Notes under the pieces: generated by a model | Database searches by the model: none | What the model saw: only the letters and a program-made list of their open reading frames with translations | Told to the model about the DNA's origin: nothing | Shown: in pieces, positions 1 to 11,874 of the stretch | Layout: each line of letters opens with the position of its first letter | Position numbering within the stretch: position 1 is the stretch's first letter | Position numbers and translations under genes: made by a program | Assembly: GCA_015680685.1 (NCBI GenBank) | Contig: MNCI01002111.1 | Location: 125,610 to 176,022, forward strand | Direction of reading: 5' to 3' | DNA length: 50,413 nt | DNA from: Gnetum montanum | Lineage: Eukaryota > Streptophyta > Gnetopsida > Gnetales > Gnetaceae

Positions 1-99
1 AGAAAATCTTTGGTATTTTGATGGGACCAGAATAGCTTTATTTTATCTTTAAAGTGAATCTCCGTGGTATTTCAATCAAAAATTTTCAAGTCTTTTAAA

Positions 100-949
100 G
101 ATTCTATTGAATGTAATTGTTGACATCCATTATCTAGCCAAAATGGAGTCTCGTATGTGATAGTTTACGTAGCAATTTTTTGGTAGCATAGTAGGATTGT
201 CTTGAAGAAATTGCTTATTTGAGCCTTGGAAGTTTGAACAATTCATAGTTATTGAATTTGGGATAGCTTTATTGTGAAGTGTTTACTCGTATCATTATAT
301 CTTATTTAAACATTTGAGGTCTTAACACAAATCTGCTTTCTTTTCTGTCCATTTCCATCAAATCTTGCTCTATTTCTAGTTTTCTTGTGGAAATATCTCT
401 TTCTTTGGGGAAAATTAGTAGATTTACGGAGTTGTGCTCAAATGTTTTTGCAAAATTTTATTTGTTACAAGTAGCTATTATAAGGACCGCGTAGACTAGG
501 CAATTGAAAAAAATAGTAACTCTCAACAACTCAGAGTACTTGGCAAAGTTAGCTGAATCTCTTTAAGATAAGTTATTTGTAGTTTACACACAATGCAATC
601 GTTTCATTTTTCACAACCACATGCCGCAACAGCACACACACATACTCACATTAACTACTGAGTCTATTTGGAGGAATCTGGGCCTTGGTGTTGCCAGAGA
701 CTAGCAGACACCTAAACCCTATTTGAGGACACTCGTTGGCGGTCGCGTCCCAAACGGTCACCAACATAAACCAACCTAATCTGTATAGTGATTTTGACTC
801 TCTCAAACTTGAGAGCCTCATTTTTCTAGGCAGTTACCTCTATTATATATTTCTAGCAAAGAGCTCAAACTTCCTCCATGGAGAGATTTCTATTTTTGGC
901 TACCAATCTCCTTAGTGAATTGTTCACTCTAGCTAGCTACTGTTGCTAT
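100..949. other. AT-rich stretch without a recognised gene, left end of E3
   Basis: No reading frame can be supported here. It may be the 3' untranslated part of E3 or a later insertion. A short perfect inverted repeat (CTCTCAA, 2-base loop, TTGAGAG) lies at about 801-816. The stretch at about 660-780 is less AT-rich than its surroundings and may be foreign to E3. Confidence 0.3.
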
Positions 950-2876
950 TGATGGATGAAATATTACATTTGTTGGCCATGTGCTTTAACATTTTGCATG
1001 TGATGATTTTCTACAGTCAAAGTTACATTCTCCTAGCAAGTTTGGTCCAAGACCTTTTGGATATTATGCATGGTGGCATTGGCTAAGGACTAATTAAAGA
1101 TCATTGTCTCCTTTGCATTCTCAACCTTCTTAAGCTTGTCTTGAAGCTGTGGAAAAGCTTCATCACATGTCAATGTAAGGGTAAGAAATGTAGGATTAGT
1201 AATGTGGGCTCTTAGTTTAGCAACCTTCATAGCCAAGTGTTGGTTTTGAGCCTAGGTTGTTTCAAGTTTTCCCTTCATTATAGTTCATCTGTCCCTTGCT
1301 TCCAATACCTTTAACTAGGTTGCAGTGATTATATCCATAAGGTTAAAGACATATAGAATTGGTTGCCTAATTCCTACCAATTGGTCTAGTAACTCCTCGT
1401 GCTAGGATGCATTCAATTTATTACTAACTATTCCTATGGATGTCTACACATCTCTGAGTGTGGAAACATTTGGTACAAATTCCATAGGTGCATTCAATGC
1501 CTGGGTAATTTTGTCAACAACTACCTCTACTACTATATCCTACCCATGGTGCACCATCATCAAGATAGCTACTGCCTCGCCCTCCTCTAGGCACACCAAA
1601 AAAGTAGTTGTATTCCCAGATATTTCTGGGAATTATTGCTATTGTGAGAGAGATCATTACCTCTCAAGTGCTAGAATTTAATCTCATGAGTAGCTACATT
1701 CTTTAGACCTAGAAAATTGACCCACTTTCCTTCAACTAGTGGATGGTTCAAGCCACTTCATTTAGGTAACTCATCATTGGATGATACACTACTGATGAAT
1801 TGTCACCACTTGTACCTGCTCGTTGCTCTTGCTCATGCAAGAGCTTCTCTCAAATCTCGTGCATTTGTTCAAGCGTATCACAAGACTCTAGCATTGTTTT
1901 GTGAGTGGATGATGGAGGTGGTGGTTTCTTCTCCTCTTCCTTGATTGTGGCAGGGGTCTTTTCTTTCATCATTTTTTCCCAAGAAGCAGAAGGAGCATGA
2001 CTGATTGTATCATTGATGTAACGAACTATTCCTACCCTTTTGCATATTTTTTTTAATGAGGCAAGGAAAGGCAAAGTCCTTTCTTCCATGTTTATTTTTC
2101 TTAAATCACTTCTCTATCTCCAAAGAGATCAACTATGGAAGGTTCACATGAAGTTTTTCACTTAGAGCAGCACATGCATAGGCAAAAAAGGTCATCACCT
2201 TATTAGGCCTCACCATTAGATTGAGGTTATAAGCTACTATTTGTAAATATACGTGCTCCATTGGGGTGAGTGCACCATACTCCTTACCGTCCACTCCATA
2301 ACATTGTTTAGTCCACTCCTTCTTTGCCTCTGGGTCTACTTGTATGGAGATCTCTATCAAATTTGTTGCAATATTAAGCAACCCAAGAGCCAATGTAATA
2401 GCCTACTCTGAGTAGGACACCTAAATGACCTTGATCTTCATAGTGGCTTCTTCCCACCTACCATTCCAGAAGAGATATGTCTCTCACATGTACCATTCCC
2501 CACTATAAGTAATGATTAGCAACATGGAAGAGTTCTGCAATTATATCTTGACTTCTATTAGAGCATGTTCTAAAAATGATCTAAAGTTCAATTCTTAGAG
2601 AACTAAATGTTTGATGTCATGAGGCTTGATCTAATCATGGTAGGCTTGAGTCTATGTGACCTCAAGTCTTGACATTAGTCCTAGCACCTCATCTCTATGA
2701 GATTGTTCAGTTATGGCTGCTTCCTTAGGAATCTATCAGATAAATTCCACTTTGGGCTCCTCCCAAAGAGGTCATGTCGCATGAGTTTCTATTACTTATT
2801 CTCTTCCAACTCTAAGTCATTTGTTCCTTTATTGGGATGGTCCTCCTTCCTATGAACATTTTAGTCTAGATGCCAT
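950..2876 (-). pseudogene. E3 ORF2: degenerate extra retrotransposon protein, plant-transposon-domain type
   Basis: I chose the start at 2876 because the bases around it (TGATTACAA then ATGGC) match the ORF2 starts of E1 (38258) and E2 (about 14776). The best preserved part, 2133-2393, reads PMEHVYLQIVAYNL and FFAYACAALSEKLHVNLP. It aligns with EERIYFKIGTYHLF and ISTYAARVCAMLMGKVDANLP in E1. A second piece at 1850-2089 (frameshifted) matches the next part of E1 ORF2. A coiled-coil-like stretch at about 1100-1480 matches the DQLLQTGQ region of E1. The function is unknown. The layout resembles the putative plant transposon protein domain (PF20167-like, from memory) and the position corresponds to the env-like frame of Athila elements. 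Several stops and frameshifts make it non-functional. Confidence 0.55.
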
Positions 2877-3324
2877 TTGTAATCATAACATGACCAAGGA
2901 TTAGCACTTATTGTGTAACTTTAAAACATTTGGAATACCTTATCTCTTGGGGTAGTTACACTTGGCTAAGTTGTCATCATGGTTGATTTTATTATTTTAA
3001 TATTATTTTATTATTATCTGATTAAATAGGTTATAAGAGTGTGTTGGAAGGGTTTAACTTCAATAGGTTGATGATTTAATATTATTTTATTCATTAAACC
3101 CATGCAAGAGTTAGGAAAAATTTGAAAAAGTTTTTGTTAAAAACCTAAGGTTTGTGGCCACCATGATGTAAAGCATACCTTTGAAAGCTACAGGACTAGA
3201 GAATGGAGTAAATCAGTCAAATGGTTTGAAAGTTATGGGCTTTGGAAGGTTTTGAGCTCTAAAAAATTGTAATAACTTTCCTTACATTTAAAGCAAATGG
3301 AAAAAAATTCCTAAGTGGTGGGTG

Positions 3325-3420
3325 CTATATATAGAATTTTCACTATGCATCAATTGGGCCTTGTCAACAAGGCCTAGTCAACATGGTTAGCTATGTTGAC
3401 TAGGCCTTGTTGACGTGGCT
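3325..3420 (-). promoter_or_regulatory. Promoter-like block upstream of E3 ORF2: palindromic repeats plus TATA
   Basis: On the minus strand, GTTGAC/GGCC-containing inverted repeats (3363-3414) are followed by TATATATAG (about 3325-3335) and then GCACCCACC. The E2 LTR promoter has TATAAATATAG followed by GCACTTACG, and words such as GTTAACAAGGCC recur in the U3 of the E3 LTR (11830-11845). This suggests a second, LTR-like promoter serving ORF2. Activity is inferred only. Confidence 0.4.
3363..3414. repeat. Perfect 22-bp inverted repeat with 8-base loop
   Basis: The left arm 3363-3384 (begins GTCAACAAGG) and the right arm 3393-3414 (ends CCTTGTTGAC) are exact reverse complements. The loop is GGTTAGCT. 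Each arm contains two GTCAAC-type words and AGGCCT. Confidence 0.9.
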
Positions 3421-4984
3421 ATCGACCATCATTGGCTAAGTAAAAATTTGAAAATTACAAGGAGTTTTTGAGCAAAATTGGAATTAAATGAAAGCCTAGG
3501 AAGCTAAGAACATAATGAGATACATGAAGAGGGCTTCAGATTTCACAAAAGATGGAGAATGATTAAAGAAATGCCTTAAGAAGCACATAGTTGGATGTAA
3601 CCTATGGGGAATGCAAAAGATTTGATTGCAAAAATTTCTAAGGATAAGAGACTTAACTACCCCAACCAATAGAGATGCAAGTAGATCCTCCCCATAGCAG
3701 GCTCATGTCCTTTTTTGCCCTTGCATAACGTTAACTAAAGAGCTTGTGGGTCCCACAATTAATTAATCATGATGAAAAGTTAAGGATTGAATACATAAGA
3801 ATCCATCTAAGAATTTCAACACATCAAACTAAGACATTGAACAAAAACATGGAAATTAGTAGTGGGGTGAGTTATGAATAGCATTGATTGATGAAAGAGA
3901 GAGTGGAACGGATTTTCCAATCATGGGCACATGGAATCCCTTGTGAATTTTATTGTTAACTGACCCGATAAAGTCCATCCTTAGTCTAGATCAAAACTAA
4001 CCACTTTCAATGACTTCGCATCACCACTCTAAGACCAATCCTCCTCCTTAGGACACAAGAATGCTCCCACAAATAACCACCATTCCTTATTTAATAAGAA
4101 AAGAGAAGTAGGAAGTGAGAAAGGGCCTTAGTAAGAGGGGACCTTTAGGCATGGGTAACATGTCTTTCTAGTCCCATAACCTATGCTTGTAGCTCATTAT
4201 TTTGTCGAAGGGGTATGCTTTGAATTTCCATCATGTTTGTTTTTTTTTGAATTTTATGCTTTTATGGATTTTTGGATGGAAACCACACCATGCAAAGACT
4301 TATTCAACTTTCTATTATTGGTCAACAAGGAACAATAAGAAATCCATGAAAACACACATGCACTAGAGCAAGTAAAAGGGCACAAAGAGTATTTAATCCC
4401 CTTTAAGTCATACCATTTTCAAACCTTTGAATCTTTCCCAAGTTTGAAAACTACGAAGGTTACAAATTCGTTAAAGCTTTANGAAAGGGACCTCATACAT
4501 CCAAAATCAAGAAGACCATAGTGTTGGTGAATGGGTGGATGATGTGGACTGACTGCCTATTCCATGAAAAATAAACTTTTTCTTAGTCATCAATCATCAA
4601 AATTCAACAACAAAAACCAAAAATTAGCAATAAAAAACATTAGGTATAAATCACCATTAGTAAACAACTATAGCATCATTGTGTCCTATTGGCAACAAAG
4701 CAATTTATTAGAAAACAAGAAAAATTCATACTAAAAGAAAGAAAAATATACAAGAAATTGTAAAAATAGACAAGAAAGATAAAACATACTAACGATGTTT
4801 GTAAACCAAGAAAAGTGTAAAAATAGCAAAGTGTAAAACAAAAATGTACAAAAAAAATAAAGAAAGTGCAAAAAAAAAATGGTAGAAAAACTAAGGAGCC
4901 ACTTTAATAATTAGGATAGATGGCCATCTCCCCCACAATTGAGTTGAAACAAGGAGATTAAAAAAATTGAGCATGGTTGTTCAT

Positions 4985-6110
4985 CGAATGAGGCATTGAT
5001 TTTACTGGCTTTCTTAGACTCATAGAAAGGTTTTAGTTATTGCATGTTGACTATTTGGGTTCTTAGGTTTGTAAATTAACATGACCCTCAAAAGAAAGGT
5101 TTCATAAATGATGTAAGGCCCTTCCCAAAATGTTTAGAACTTAGTTTGTTGAGGTACATGTGTAAGATTCTAGTAGAGGACCTTGTCTCCAGGTTGAAAT
5201 TTTACCTTCCATATTCAAGGTCATGGAGCTGTTTATTAAATGCTTTGTGCACTTCATTCAAAGACAAGGCTACTAATGGATTTTCATCTAACATGTTAAG
5301 GTTGATTAATCTCTCTTTTTGTTCTAGGCTCATGTTAAGGTCCAGGTCATAGGCTGTTAAAAGTGTACGAAGCTGGTATTGAATTAGAAGAGTTGGTAAT
5401 TTTCTATACAACAACTCATAGGGAGAGTAGCCTATAAGGAGTTTTCATGTTGATTGATATGCCTAGAGGGCATTGTTAAGTTTTGTGCTTTAGTATCTCC
5501 TATATTTGCTAATTTTTCTTGTTAAGATTTTAGTGATCTTCATATTGGTAATTTCTACTTGACTGTTAGCCAAGGGGTGGTAGAGTGTTGTTAATTTATG
5601 TTCAACCCCCAAGTGTTACATGAGCTTCTAAAAAGTAGCACCTATAAAATGAGTATCATTGTCAAAAATTAGAGCATGTGGCACTCCAAACCTATTTACA
5701 ACATTTTGTTGTATAAATTGAGTAGTAGTGGAAAATGTAGGTGAGGGCTGCTACTTCTACCAATTTTGTATAATAGTCAATAGAGCCTATTATATATGTC
5801 TTTCCATTTGACATGGTTGTGATGAGACCCATGAAGTCTATGCCCTAGATGTTGAAGGATTCCAGTGGTTAGATCCACTACTAAGGTTCCTCCATTTGAG
5901 CAATCATCCCATAATCTCATTGATAGCATTCACAAGAGCGGATATATTGATGAGCATCTTGGAGAACACGTAGCTAAGCAACATCAGAACACAAAAACGA
6001 ACCAAGCTATGAACGCACACCTTGTAAAGGTGTTCGTTAATCTCCATGAAGCATTTGGCTTGATGAAGAAACTATTGTTTCTTCATGTGGTCTAACTCTT
6101 ATGGTATCTC
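4985..6110 (-). pseudogene. E3 integrase remnant
   Basis: Minus-strand translation gives the integrase core in pieces. GIDFMG with the first catalytic Asp lies near 5830, followed by YTKLVEVA. IFDNDTHFIGATF holds the second Asp (about 5660). HPLANSQVEITN holds the catalytic Glu (about 5570). The C-terminal part at 5202-5414 (QYQLRTLLTAYDLDLN ... RLINLNMLDE) matches the tail typical of Athila-like integrases. The N-terminal zinc-binding part (about 5880-6100) is barely recognisable. All three DDE residues are present, but several stops interrupt the frame. In the intact family this enzyme inserts the cDNA into host DNA. Confidence 0.75.
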
Positions 6111-6239
6111 CTGAGTGAGAAGATAAGTGAGGATTTCATCATACCATTTTGGTTTAGCAGGCACTTGTTCATTTATTGCATTGGCAAAGAGGATTTCATT
6201 AGGAAATTCATCAGAGAGTGAGCTCTTCTTTTTATTGTC

Positions 6240-6760
6240 CAATCATAACTAAGATAATTGATCAATGACCACATTCTTAGTTTCCTTTTGATCTACCATT
6301 GTAAGATCAAACTCATGTATGATCACCAACCATTGTATGACATACGAGCTCACCATTGGTTTATTCATCAAAAAGCAAATAACACTATGATCAGTGTACA
6401 CAAACACCTTATATCCAAGCACATAGTGCTTGAGCTTCTTCAAAGTATACACCACAATCATCAGGTCTTTCTCCATTGTGGTGTAATTGAGCTATGCACC
6501 CACAATGCTTTAGCTTGTGCAGTGGATGTAATATGGATGTCTCTAATCATCCAATTATGTAAGTACAACTCCTAAGGCATAGTTTGATGCATTTTTCATA
6601 ATGTAAAATGGTCAAGACCAATCAGGTGCTTATAGAATTAGAATCTCTGCAAGCTTCTCCTTAAGCTACTAGAATGCCTTTTCACATTCCTTGGTCAATA
6701 TGAACAGAGCATCTTTCTTTGTGAGATCGAGCAATGATTTTGCAATCTTAGATAAAATCT
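6240..6760 (-). pseudogene. E3 RNase H remnant
   Basis: The stretch 6249-6476 contains LKKLKHYVLGYKVFVYTDHS followed by the DQKETKNVVIDQLS end. These match the usual KYRAYLLG-VYTDH and ADxLSR ends of Ty3/gypsy RNase H. The upstream part is frameshifted. In the intact family it removes RNA from RNA-DNA hybrids during reverse transcription. Confidence 0.75.
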
Positions 6761-7790
6761 CTATGAATTGTCAATAGTAGCCAGTGTATCCAAGGAATGA
6801 CTGCACATCTTTAACAATTTCTGATTGGGGGGTTATTACTTGGATGACATAAATCTTTTTAGGATCCACTTCAATCCCTACTTGAGAAATTTTATGCCCC
6901 AACATAATGCCCTCTTAGACCATGAGATGACTCTTTTGCTAATTGAGCCAAAGATTAGTCTTCACACACCTTTTAAGCACTTGCTCAAGGTGGTCTAGGG
7001 CTTGATCAAATGTAGTGAATAAGTTGAGAAGTTATTCATGAAGACTTCCATCCTGGTACCAATTTGTTATTGTAAAATGCTTAGGATCAAGCATTGAAAA
7101 GTTACAAAGGTATTATACAGACCAAAGGACAACTTATAATATGCAAACATTCCCCAAGAACTAGTAAATATTGTTTTGGCATGATTCTCGGGTGTGATCT
7201 GAATTTGGTTATAACCACTATAACCATCTAGAAAGCTATAATAACAATGCCTAGAAATAGTATCCAACACTTGGTCCACAAATGACAATGGAAAATGATC
7301 TTTGAACATTGTCATGGCTAATAGCTTGAAATCAATATAGACTTGCCACTTACCATCTTTCTTTGGCAAAATTACAAGTGGGCTAACCCACTCACTATTT
7401 GTAATTGGATATATGAACCCTACCTTGAGGAGTTGTTCAATTTCCTCTTTGAAGATTTGCTTCAATTTTTGGTTCAACTGCCATTGTAGTTGCTTCTTTG
7501 GCTTCATAGATAGATTGATATCGATGCAATGTTGGCATATCCTAGGATCAATCCCTATGAGTTTAGGATATGACAAAGTAAAGGCTATTGGACATTTGTT
7601 AATAACCTTCAGTAACCTTCTTTTCTACTCAAGAGCAAAGTTGGCATTTATTATTACTAGCTTACCATTTTTCATAAATGCATATTCCATGCCGATACGT
7701 AGATTTATCAACTATAAGGGCTTCTATTTAAAATTGTTAGGGATTTCCAAATTTCCCCAATTGGTATTGTTAGGTTCATCATTGGAGAGT
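6761..7790 (-). pseudogene. E3 reverse transcriptase, active site mutated
   Basis: The open piece 7067-7576 holds GFIYPITNSEWVSPLVILPK, then KDGKWQVYIDF, then FLDGYSGYNQI, then TIFTSSWGMFAYYKLSFGL. These are the finger and palm motifs of Ty3/gypsy RT in the right order. A stop and frameshift follow. The next frame has VFMNNFST at 7031-7048 where the family has VYMDDFSV, so both catalytic Asp codons of YMDD read Asn. The connection domain (about 6780-7000) is recognisable by VLGHKIS-like remnants. The enzyme cannot be active. Confidence 0.85.
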
Positions 7791-8520
7791 TAGTGATGAA
7801 TTTTCTCTAGTTCATCCATGCCTTCAACATAGGCACAAGTTAGACTCTCAGTAGGTTCCATGCAAAATGTGCTGCTTTTAAAATCAGCTATCAGCCACTA
7901 GGTGCCTGCCTAGTTTTTAGTTACTACATACAAGCACTTTTTGATTTTAGATTCATCTACACAAGGTCTGCATACTTTGATTGATATGCTTTTGATAGAC
8001 TAGAGTTTCTGCACACAGTTGCACCTAGTATTGCTATACGCGATGCACAGAGCTCTCTTCTTCTTAACCTTTCCAAATGCATTTTCCTTGGAAATCTCTA
8101 GGGAAAGATCTCTAATGCCCATTCACACATCAATGGTGCTCAACCAAGCCCTTCTCATGATGATTTGGAAGTCCTCCTTGCAATTGTCAAATTTGATCAC
8201 CAGGAAATTAGCAAAATATGATCATCCAAAAATATTGATCATAATGTCCTCCATTAATCTCAAGGGAATAGTGATGGACTAATCTATCAATTCTACATGG
8301 ATGTTGCTATTCTTGAGAGGAGGTAGGTTCTAGATGTTTTACATTTCATGGAAAATCATATTAACACTAGAACTTGAATCAAGAAGATCCTTGCATGACT
8401 TATTTCTAGCAATCTACAAGTAGATGAGAGGACCTCCAAGATCAATTCTTTTCTTGGGAAGGTTGCCAACGTTGATCCAATTAGATACAACATGGGTTAA
8501 CATGGCTGTGAGGATTGTTG
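7791..8520 (-). pseudogene. E3 aspartic protease remnant
   Basis: On the minus strand near 8340-8400 the translation gives CKDLLDSSSSVNMI, where Athila-like proteases have a DLGAS-type active site followed by VNxMP. The Gly of the D-S/T-G triad is Ser here. Further on, NIHVELID, a VIKFDN piece and RRAWLSTIDV correspond to the flap region and the G-R-P/A-W-L end. Stops interrupt it. In intact relatives it cleaves the Gag-Pol polyprotein. Confidence 0.55.
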
Positions 8521-10921
8521 GAGGTGTTTGGTTTGAAGGGCTCTTAAAAGAAATGAATGCAAAGGATGAAGGAGACATAGGGTGACCAATCACATAAGTC
8601 GGTGAGGGCTTTGTAGGACTATTAGTTTAGAAGAATGGCCTTTTATGGGATTTGGATTCTGAACTACTTGGCTAAGGATTCAACTATAAGTTAACAGTCA
8701 TGGTAGTATTACATTTGTTACGATTGCATGGGAATTTTGCCCTTCATAGATGGAGTAGGTGATAATTGGATTGTGGGTGAAGGAACAAGTGTTCAAGGAT
8801 GAGAAGGATGATAAAGATATGGAGATTCCCCTATAGGAGATGGAGAATGAGTTCTGTAGTACTCTAGAGGGTAGTAGTGATGTTGAAAAGAATCTTGGAG
8901 ACATGGGTTGGTTAACATAATACCCATATGAATTTGGATGCTTGTAAGGGTACTATTTCCTTGGTGGTGGCATCCCCCATGATTTTGGGTGTTGCCACTA
9001 ATGGTAATGCTCATACAGTTGTGGTAGAGCTCCACTTGAATAATAAGCTTGTTATTGCTAGTGTAATTGCCTTGGGTTACCTTAAGGATAAGGTAACCTT
9101 CTGGGTGCTTACCTTCATTCCAATCTATGATTTAGAGCATACACCCCAAATTCCTATAAGTATGACATAATAGGACAACATCCCTTAGGATGTTCAGATT
9201 GGCAGATGTCATACCCATCATTATCATTTGATTCTAACTTCACAACCTCTTCTACTGTAGCAGCTTTGTCCTTACCCCTTTGGTAGGCACATTTAGCTTC
9301 TTTTTTTCTCATGTAGTCACAATCACTACCTTTTTATTTGGATTCTTCTATAATTTTTAGAGTAGTTAAAATTTTTTCATCTAAAGATTCCACATTTTAT
9401 CAACTTTAGCTAAAATTTTAGATACAAATTTTTGAATTGGCAAGGTTTTTCGCTACATCACTTCATCAAGTGACACCTCCCCCTTACTATCATAGAATTG
9501 AACCTCCCATTTTCTGCTGGAAGGGTTCCAATTATGCTTCTTAGCACTTTCCCATTTTTTCAACTCATCTGCTTCTTTTTCAACCTACTTAATTAGCCTT
9601 TGAATCTAATGGACTCTTAGTTATGATAGTCTCCCTTGGGCATAGACCCCAAGAGTTCTCCTCATTTTTGATCGAAGCCCATCTATGATATATCAAAGCT
9701 ACTCTCATTGAGAATAGCCATGGCTAAGACATCTATGCGGAAGGGAATAATATTGACCCATGGTTGTGTCCAAGGGTTCATATGTTCCTTGTCACTAGCC
9801 TTGGATTTTCTTTCTCAAATTGAACACTTTGGAGTACATCTGATATTTGTCATTGAATAGCTCAAGCATCATACTCCATCTACAAATTGATTCTGGCTCT
9901 AAGGAGTGGTACCAACTTTTTGCTTCTTTTATAATTATCTTGGAAAACAACTTAAGTTTCTATTAGTCATTTTCTATGTTTTGCAAGGCACAAGCATCAT
10001 GAAAGGCTTGAAGATGGGTATGTGGATCTTAGTTATATCCCCCCTCAAATCTAGGGATATTGTTCTTATCCAAGCTCTTGATTCTACTATCTTTCACATG
10101 CCTAGTTGCAATTTTGATTGTCTCTACGATGTTCAACATGCTTTAAGTTTCTAGTAAAGGTTCATCAGCATCATGATTTTGATAATGCTTATGATGTTCC
10201 TTGCTACCCCTTCAATCATGGTGGGGCCTATGATCATTGTTTCACCATTCATCTCCATCACAGTTTTGTCCTTTACGGTGTCAATTAGATTCAAAGGAGG
10301 AAAAGGATGAAGAGGGAGGGGACTACCACTACCATGATGTTTTCCACCTCCTCTTTGCTTGTCATAGCCATAATAATCAGGTTTATCATCATCACAATGC
10401 TTGCCCAAGCCCTTGCCTTGACTTCCACTTTTCTTAAACCCAAATTGTTGATAGTTGATCATAAATTCGGGTTCAAGCCCCCTTCACTAGAGCCAAGGGG
10501 TGGAGAATCTTCATGTTGAGAACCCCCTAGAGGGAGGATCCTCATTTTAATTTTGGTTCAGCAGGAACAAGGGGTTAGTGAACCATTTCACTTTTGTAGC
10601 TTCATGACGCTTCTCTTGGTGCTAATTTCATTTGTGTTGTGTTTCTATGGGACAGTAGTCTCGATAGTCATGGTACTACAAAACCTATTCATCATGAAGA
10701 TCACTGATGCCAAACCTATTAAGAGTTTGGAGTAGCATCCTAGGAAATAGATCAGGTGGGAGGCAACACAACGTTGCCCTCCATATCTCTCCATTGCAGT
10801 TATTCACCTGATGTAGGATGAAGGTGAAATCATGAATAAACTCATCTAAATGAGTGTACATGACTTTGAATTCTTGGGACACTAGTGGTTTTGATTCATC
10901 ATGCATGTGAAAAGAAGACAC
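8521..10921 (-). pseudogene. E3 gag remnant
   Basis: The frame likely begins near 10921, 161 bases after the LTR, which is similar to the E2 gag start (135 bases after its LTR). It is broken by many stops. Pieces at about 9590-10150 correspond to the retrotransposon gag core found in E1 and E2. The piece 10151-10462 is rich in Gly, Lys and His. Toward 8700-9040 the composition is His/Pro/Gln-rich, like the C-terminal gag tails of E1 and E2. Its assignment rests on position between primer site and protease and on weak similarity to E1 and E2. Confidence 0.5.
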
Positions 10922-11061
10922 TTTAGATTAGAGAAAAATTTAGTGTGCTTAAATTATAATTATAATTATTATTTTTTCGAATAATTGTAACCTTAGGATT
11001 CATTCCAATGATTGTAAATAATATTCACTAAGTCCTAGATAGCATATGTATCAAACTATAA

Positions 11062-11080
11062 GCTCCCAGCAATGGTGTCA
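11062..11080 (-). other. E3 primer binding site
   Basis: Directly inside the LTR the minus strand reads TTGACACCATTGCTGGGAGC. This is a diverged form of the TGGCGCCGTTGCCGGGGA type, complementary to tRNA-Asp in Athila-like elements. E1 and E2 have closer matches at the same place. Confidence 0.65.
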
Positions 11081-11081
11081 A

Positions 11082-11874
11082 TGATGAGTAGTGAGTAAAC
11101 CCTACGTCCAACCATATGAATCACTAAGCGTCCACATGTAATCTAGTCAAATTCTATGGACTTATAGCTTTCTAAGTACACTAGTCTCTAGGAAGTGAAA
11201 CTAACTATTGTAATTGTTTTCTTCACAATTACACTTGTGAAATGCAAAGGTATGGTTCAGTCTAATTAAGGCATATGATTTTTATCATTTTTACGTTTTA
11301 TACTTAAAGTTGCCTAAGGGTAAATAATGATGTATAAAAAATAATTAAATTGTTAATTGAATCTAAGTAGCTACACCTAGCTAATCCTAACATATGCATC
11401 AATTCCCACTTTCCATACACATCCTAAACACATTTAATGCTATTGGATTACCAAATGTTATTAAGCACCAAGCGTATGCTCAAAGTAGTTGTACTTATGT
11501 GCTTAATTAATGTATTTCAAAGTACAGCAAGGTTTATTTGAAATCTCATCTTTAATATTGCACACACTATTGTGCTCAAGTACAAAAATGCTTGAATAAA
11601 GATCTGTACACTCTTTGACTCCTATTGCAAGCACTTAGAAAAATATTCTAACTTTCAAGCAAGAAAACAACAAAAGCTCCACTACAACTATGACAAAAGA
11701 TGCCATAAATATATCAAGTGAGCATGTATGTATAGGCAAAAATACACATTTTGTCGATGAGGCCACATCAATGCATCAAATCCCACATCGATGTGGCCAC
11801 ATTGATTGGGTCATGTCGATGGGACTATGTTAACAAGGCCATGTCAGTGTAACCCAAGAAAATTTGACTCATCA
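11082..11874 (-). repeat. E3 5' LTR (793 bp)
   Basis: The left end (TGATGAGT) and right end (ACTCATCA) are inverted copies, as in the E1 and E2 LTRs. The inner end next to the primer site matches the E2 LTR end (CCAACCATA, AATC, CTAGT words). The U3 part (11745-11860) has several imperfect copies of a GTCGATG-GGCCACAT unit. The outer 5 bases CTTTA (11875-11879) would be the target duplication; its partner is outside the window. Confidence 0.75.
11745..11850. repeat. U3 repeats of E3 LTR
   Basis: Imperfect repeats with GTCGATG, CACATCGATGTGGCCACAT and GTTAACAAGGCC words, partly palindromic. They lie upstream of the LTR promoter region on the minus strand and resemble the repeats at 3363-3414. 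Confidence 0.55.

Larger units (their letters stand above)
2877..4980 (-). other. E3 spacer between integrase and ORF2
   Basis: No coding capacity is seen. Parts of 3480-4560 align with the spacers of E1 (36480-37500) and E2 (14950-16140 and 42430-43660). Shared words include a block with TCCTCCCCA at about 3680-3700 and the GGGTGG box near 4530. The right half (4560-4980) is very A-rich. A promoter-like block at 3320-3420 faces ORF2. An assembly N lies at 4482. Confidence 0.5.
1..11874 (-). mobile_element. E3: decayed autonomous Athila-like Ty3/gypsy element (3' end outside window)
   Basis: On the minus strand, reading from 11874 leftwards, the order is LTR, primer binding site, gag, protease, RT, RNase H, integrase, spacer and an additional reading frame (ORF2). 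The domain order RT-RNase H-integrase is that of Ty3/gypsy. A primer site resembling the tRNA-Asp type and an extra frame after integrase suggest the Athila group. All frames carry many stops and frameshifts, so the element is dead. The second LTR is not in the window and should lie left of base 1. E3 is related to E1 and E2 in LTR ends, gag, spacer and ORF2, but is clearly more diverged, and it is the only one of the three with pol. Confidence 0.75.
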
